Assembly: GCF_013823385.1 (NCBI RefSeq)
Contig: NZ_PNMA01000016.1
Location: 20,989-84,988 of the forward strand
Source of the DNA: Hyphomonas sp.
GTDB lineage: Bacteria; Pseudomonadota; Alphaproteobacteria; Caulobacterales; Hyphomonadaceae
Reading direction: 5' to 3'
Length of the DNA: 64,000 nucleotides
Each line of letters begins with the position of its first letter. Positions within the stretch are counted from its first letter, which is position 1. Under the pieces are notes generated by a model. The model saw only the letters and a list, made by a program, of their open reading frames with translations. It ran no database searches and was not told where the DNA came from. Both the position numbers and the translations under genes were made by a program. Positions 60,755-64,000 of this stretch are shown here, piece by piece.

Positions 60755-61360
60755 ATGCCAAAACGCTCCGCAGCGGACACCTCCCCGCAGGCCGATGTCC
60801 GGGAGCGCATTCTGGAGACGGCCTCCTCCCTCTTCTACGAGCTGGGCGCGCGCGCGGTCGGCGTGGATCTCGTGGTCGCCAGGGCAGGCGTCGCCAAGAC
60901 GAGCCTCTATCGATATTTCCGGACGAAGGACGATCTCGTCGCCGCCTTCCTTCAGCGCGAAGACGAGGATTTCTGGGCCAAGTGGGACAGCGTCGCGGCG
61001 CAGCACCCCGGCGCGCCTCTGCGGGAATTGGAAGCCCATTGCGACTGGATCGGCGAGCGGCTCGCCCGGCCCGGCTATCGCGGCTGTCCCCAGCTCAACA
61101 TCGCCGCCGAGTTTCCTGACGAAACCCATCCGGCCCGCCAGGTCGCGATCACCCACAAGGCGGAGCTCCGGGCACGCCTTGAAAGCCTCATTGCCGAGAT
61201 GGGCATCCGGCCCGCCAGCCGCGTTGCCGGCCAGGTTGCCCTGCTCATCAACGGCGCCTTCGTCAGCGCACAGATCCTTCAGCCGGATGAGGCGTCAGAC
61301 CTGCTCAAGCAGGCCGTCATGGCCATCCTCAACGCCCAGGCGCCGGCCCCTCCGGTGTGA
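60755..61360 (+). CDS. TetR-family regulator
   Basis: A 201-aa TetR/AcrR protein. The N-terminal HTH is RERILETASSLFYELGARAVGVDLVVARAGVAKTSLYRYFRTKDDLVAAFL; the C-terminal ligand part includes GCPQLNIAAEFPDETHPARQVAITHK, a pattern seen in TetR proteins that sense small reactive or lipophilic compounds. ATG 60755 after AGGAAAGGAAG is used instead of the upstream ORF start. The inverted repeats before it suggest repression of itself and the divergent reductase. Confidence 0.9.
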   Translation: MPKRSAADTSPQADVRERILETASSLFYELGARAVGVDLVVARAGVAKTSLYRYFRTKDDLVAAFLQREDEDFWAKWDSVAAQHPGAPLRELEAHCDWIGERLARPGYRGCPQLNIAAEFPDETHPARQVAITHKAELRARLESLIAEMGIRPASRVAGQVALLINGAFVSAQILQPDEASDLLKQAVMAILNAQAPAPPV

Positions 61361-61384
61361 CACTCGCGAGTGTTCTAAGCGCCG

Positions 61385-63793
61385 TTAGGCCACACGGCGC
61401 GAAACGGGAGCAAGGCCACCCCCGCTTGCCTGGCCCGGCGCGATCTGGAATGCGGCCACAGCCTGCGCCAACGCCCCTGCCTCCGCCTGCAGCGACTGCA
61501 CGGCAGCGTTGGTCTCCTCGAAAATCGCCGCGTTCTGCTGGGTTGCCCGGTCGAGTTCGCTTGTGGCAGACGAAATCTCCTTGATCCCAGTGGCGGTTTC
61601 GTTTGCCGCGGTCACGATCTCGCGGATTTTTGAGGTCACATCGGCCACGCCTGACACGATCTCCTGCAAGGCAGAACCCGAAGAGCGCACCAATTCGACG
61701 CCGCGGTTTACATTGCTGGCGGAAGTCTGGATCAACTTGGCGATCTCTCCCGCCGCTTCCGAGGACCGGTTGGCGAGCGCCCTGACTTCAGAGGCGACCA
61801 CCATAAATCCGCGCCCGGCTTCCCCAGCTCGGGCCGCCTCGACCCCCGCATTCAGAGCCAGCAGATTCGTCTGGAAGGCAATTTCCTCGATCACCTGCAG
61901 GATATTGCTGATCGCGTCGGAAGACGAACGAATTTCGTCCATGGCTGTCACGGCGTGGGAGACGATCGTATGGCCGGCGCTGGCGCGCATGGAGATGCTT
62001 TCGGCCGACCCCTGCGCGTTTTCCGCCGAGCCTGCAGCAGAACGGACAGAGGCCGTCATCTGCTCCAGCGCCGCCGCCGTTTTCTCCAGCATGGAGGCGC
62101 TCTGCTCTGTTCGCCGCGCCAGATCATCCGCCACTGCGGCGATCTCGCGAGAAGACATGTCAACCGCTACGGAGGACTCAGAAATTCCGGAAAGGGTAAG
62201 ACGCAAGCTTTCGGCTGTCGCGTTGAAGCTCTTGGCGATATCGGCAAATACGCCATGATAATGCCCGGGCATGCGATACGTCAGGTCGCCTTTGGCAAGG
62301 CGCACCAGACCGTCGCTCACGGCACTGAGGCCTTCATTCGCAGAGATGCCTATCTTGTTCACCCCTTCGCAAAGCTGGGCGAAAACGCCTTCCTTGTCAT
62401 CGGTGCGCAAGCGGCGGGAGAAATCCCCCATCGCGCAAGCCTCGACGACGGAGGCAATTTCAGCCGCCGCGCGACTTTCAGCCTCTCGCCGCTCCTCCGC
62501 TTCCTGCCGCTGCAGGTCAGCGGCCTGACGCTCGGTTTCCGCGCGTTGGGCCTTCTCCGCCATTTCGGCCCGCTCGCGGTCCGCGTCCGCCGCGCGGCGG
62601 GCGGCCTCCCGTTCAGAGGCCTCGCGCGCTTCGGCCTCCAGGGCCTGGCGCTCGGCATACGCATTCCGGAAACTGCCCAGGGTGTCGCGCAAATCACCAA
62701 GCTCGTCGTCCGCATCCCAGTCCGGGATAGGTGTATCGAGTTTGCCCGCCACAAGCGCCTTCATGCCGAGCGTGACGTCCTGCAAACGCCGCACCAGGCG
62801 CGCTTCCACAATCCGGTAACCGGCAAGCATGATCAGAACCAGGGCGACCGACACGGCAGCCACCGCGAAGATTGCGATCACACGCGACCAGAAGAGGCCC
62901 GCCAGCCCAGCCTCCATCTGCTTGCGCAGGTCAGCCTCGGCACGGCCTGATATGGTGACAAACTCCTCATAGGCAGCGTCGAAGCGTTCATCGGCGGCGG
63001 CGCGCTCTTCACTCACAAACAGGGCCGTCTCACGCCGCTCTGCGGCGAGGGCAGCAAAACTTTTCATGTCGGCAGCGATCGCGTCAAACTCGGCCACACC
63101 GCTCAACCGGCGGGCCTGCGCCAGCTTTTCAACCGCCAGGTCAAATGCCCCAAGCGCCGCGCCGAAGTCTTCACCGGCATCGCCACTGAGGGATTCCTCG
63201 ACGATCAAATGCCCCAGCGCCGTCTGATACAGCGCCTCTCCGATCACCTGCTGGACAGCCGCTGACTGTTCCAGGCCCGGTCTTTGAGCAAGGTTTTGAA
63301 GCCGCCCTGTAATGCTGTCAAACAAGGCATCAAACGACTCGTCCGCACCCGAACCAGCCGTCTGATCGAGAGAAAGGCTTGCAAGCCGCTTGTCCGTCTG
63401 AAGCCGCAGATCCTGCAGCTGTTCGCGCGCTGCCGAGATTTCAGCCCTCACCAACCTGGAAGTGGTCGGGTGGTAGGCGGCGCCATCGACTTCTCCGCCC
63501 TCGACAATCGCTGTCAGCAGCCGGTCCGTGCGATCATAAAGGGCTGTAATCTCTTCTGGCTGCTCGGAAGTATCGCCCCCCATGATCTCCTCCACGAGGA
63601 GGTGGGCTTCCGCCACTGCCAGGCGAATCTTCAGGGTTGCCTGTGACAAGGGCGCGATGTCCCGCCCGAGCTTCAGCCCCGCATGGGCAAGGTAGAGCGT
63701 GGCCAGCATACTGATGACGGCGCCCACCAGGGCGACAGCCAGAAACAAGCCGAAACCACGTCGCGCCTGTGTGGCAATATCATGTCTCTTCAC
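61385..63793 (-). CDS. Methyl-accepting chemotaxis protein
   Basis: An 802-aa chemoreceptor. Transmembrane helix 1 ([21 protein letters not shown], about 15-35) and helix 2 ([25 protein letters not shown], about 309-333) enclose a helical periplasmic part of about 270 residues. A HAMP unit ([28 protein letters not shown]) is followed by a long Glu/Ala/Arg coiled coil ([27 protein letters not shown]), a second HAMP-like unit, and the MCP signalling tip [39 protein letters not shown]. The start is GTG at 63793, after GGGGGA. No CheW or CheR pentapeptide at the C-terminus. It senses an unknown ligand; no che genes are near. Confidence 0.95.
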   Translation of the reverse strand: MKRHDIATQARRGFGLFLAVALVGAVISMLATLYLAHAGLKLGRDIAPLSQATLKIRLAVAEAHLLVEEIMGGDTSEQPEEITALYDRTDRLLTAIVEGGEVDGAAYHPTTSRLVRAEISAAREQLQDLRLQTDKRLASLSLDQTAGSGADESFDALFDSITGRLQNLAQRPGLEQSAAVQQVIGEALYQTALGHLIVEESLSGDAGEDFGAALGAFDLAVEKLAQARRLSGVAEFDAIAADMKSFAALAAERRETALFVSEERAAADERFDAAYEEFVTISGRAEADLRKQMEAGLAGLFWSRVIAIFAVAAVSVALVLIMLAGYRIVEARLVRRLQDVTLGMKALVAGKLDTPIPDWDADDELGDLRDTLGSFRNAYAERQALEAEAREASEREAARRAADADRERAEMAEKAQRAETERQAADLQRQEAEERREAESRAAAEIASVVEACAMGDFSRRLRTDDKEGVFAQLCEGVNKIGISANEGLSAVSDGLVRLAKGDLTYRMPGHYHGVFADIAKSFNATAESLRLTLSGISESSVAVDMSSREIAAVADDLARRTEQSASMLEKTAAALEQMTASVRSAAGSAENAQGSAESISMRASAGHTIVSHAVTAMDEIRSSSDAISNILQVIEEIAFQTNLLALNAGVEAARAGEAGRGFMVVASEVRALANRSSEAAGEIAKLIQTSASNVNRGVELVRSSGSALQEIVSGVADVTSKIREIVTAANETATGIKEISSATSELDRATQQNAAIFEETNAAVQSLQAEAGALAQAVAAFQIAPGQASGGGLAPVSRRVA

Positions 63794-64000
63794 GGATTTT
63801 CCCCCGGTGCCGTTCTACATATGAATTCCAATTAATTTAGGTTTGCTTAAAGTCCGTGCGCGGCCAAAAGGAGCAGGGGCACCCAAGAGATTGGCTCAAA
63901 CCATCAGTACCCCGCCTATACGTCCACCGGCCACCTGCAGGGCCACCCCTGACCCGCCCTCTGCCTTTGAAAACCAGTCAGGGCGCGGTCAGACAAATGT
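63794..64000. other. No gene seen at right edge
   Basis: The last about 200 nt hold an AT-rich stretch (AATTAATTTAGG) that may be the MCP promoter; no open frame beyond it can be supported, though an off-edge gene on either strand cannot be excluded. Confidence 0.4.

Overview
The window is GC-rich, densely coded DNA from an alphaproteobacterium. Pointers are MipZ (a ParA-like division-site ATPase typical of Caulobacterales, Rhodobacterales and relatives), a Cpa/Tad pilus cluster with CpaB-CpaC-CpaE, a cobalamin-riboswitch TonB system, a three-gene pntAA/pntAB/pntB transhydrogenase and large TonB-dependent receptors. A member of the Hyphomonadaceae/Caulobacterales is my best guess, but no rRNA gene is present to settle it.

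Layout. 1-3.3 kb: cpaB-cpaC-small lipoprotein-cpaE (minus strand, cpaE cut by the window edge). 3.4-5.9 kb: PLP dehydratase, galU and a small membrane protein. 5.9-10.6 kb: vitamin B12 uptake operon btuB-btuF-btuC-btuD under a cobalamin riboswitch. 10.9-14.7 kb: an SDR and the proton-translocating transhydrogenase with a terminator. 14.8-17.8 kb: LD-carboxypeptidase, an AT-rich orphan gene and a Mur ligase. 17.8-23.5 kb: LuxR regulator, acyl-CoA dehydrogenase, large-subunit catalase and an FAD oxidoreductase. 23.5-31.3 kb: tRNA-Lys, lipoprotein, tgt, repeat-rich DNA, serine hydrolase, mipZ, panC, hisC. 31.3-36.5 kb: LacI and LysR regulators and a divergent PEP-carboxylase-like protein. 36.5-54.7 kb: a pectin/oligogalacturonate utilisation locus. 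54.7-64 kb: desaturase with a PaaX-like regulator, RhlE-type helicase, crotonase-fold protein, PilZ protein, a TetR/reductase pair and a methyl-accepting chemotaxis protein.

The pectin locus is the most integrated system. Secreted or lipid-anchored pectate lyases (PL1-like and PL10-like), a GH43 enzyme, a type-B carboxylesterase and an alpha/beta hydrolase would trim pectin. A 959-aa TonB receptor and a TRAP transporter (DctP-Q-M) would import the products. DhuI (an RpiB/LacAB-fold isomerase standing in for KduI), KduD and KdgK would carry unsaturated galacturonate through 2-keto-3-deoxygluconate to KDPG. A LacI regulator sits beside them, and six near-palindromic boxes centred on ACCGGT precede nearly every transcription unit of the locus, so this looks like a local LacI regulon.

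Other points worth a look: arrays of GGACA boxes phased every 10 bp upstream of katE and of an unlinked membrane-protein gene; a tRNA-guanine transglycosylase lacking two of its three zinc cysteines; a PEPC-like protein and a crotonase-fold protein that lack canonical catalytic residues; and several families of dispersed intergenic repeats. Most long ORFs in the supplied track that oppose these genes are GC-bias shadows and are left out.
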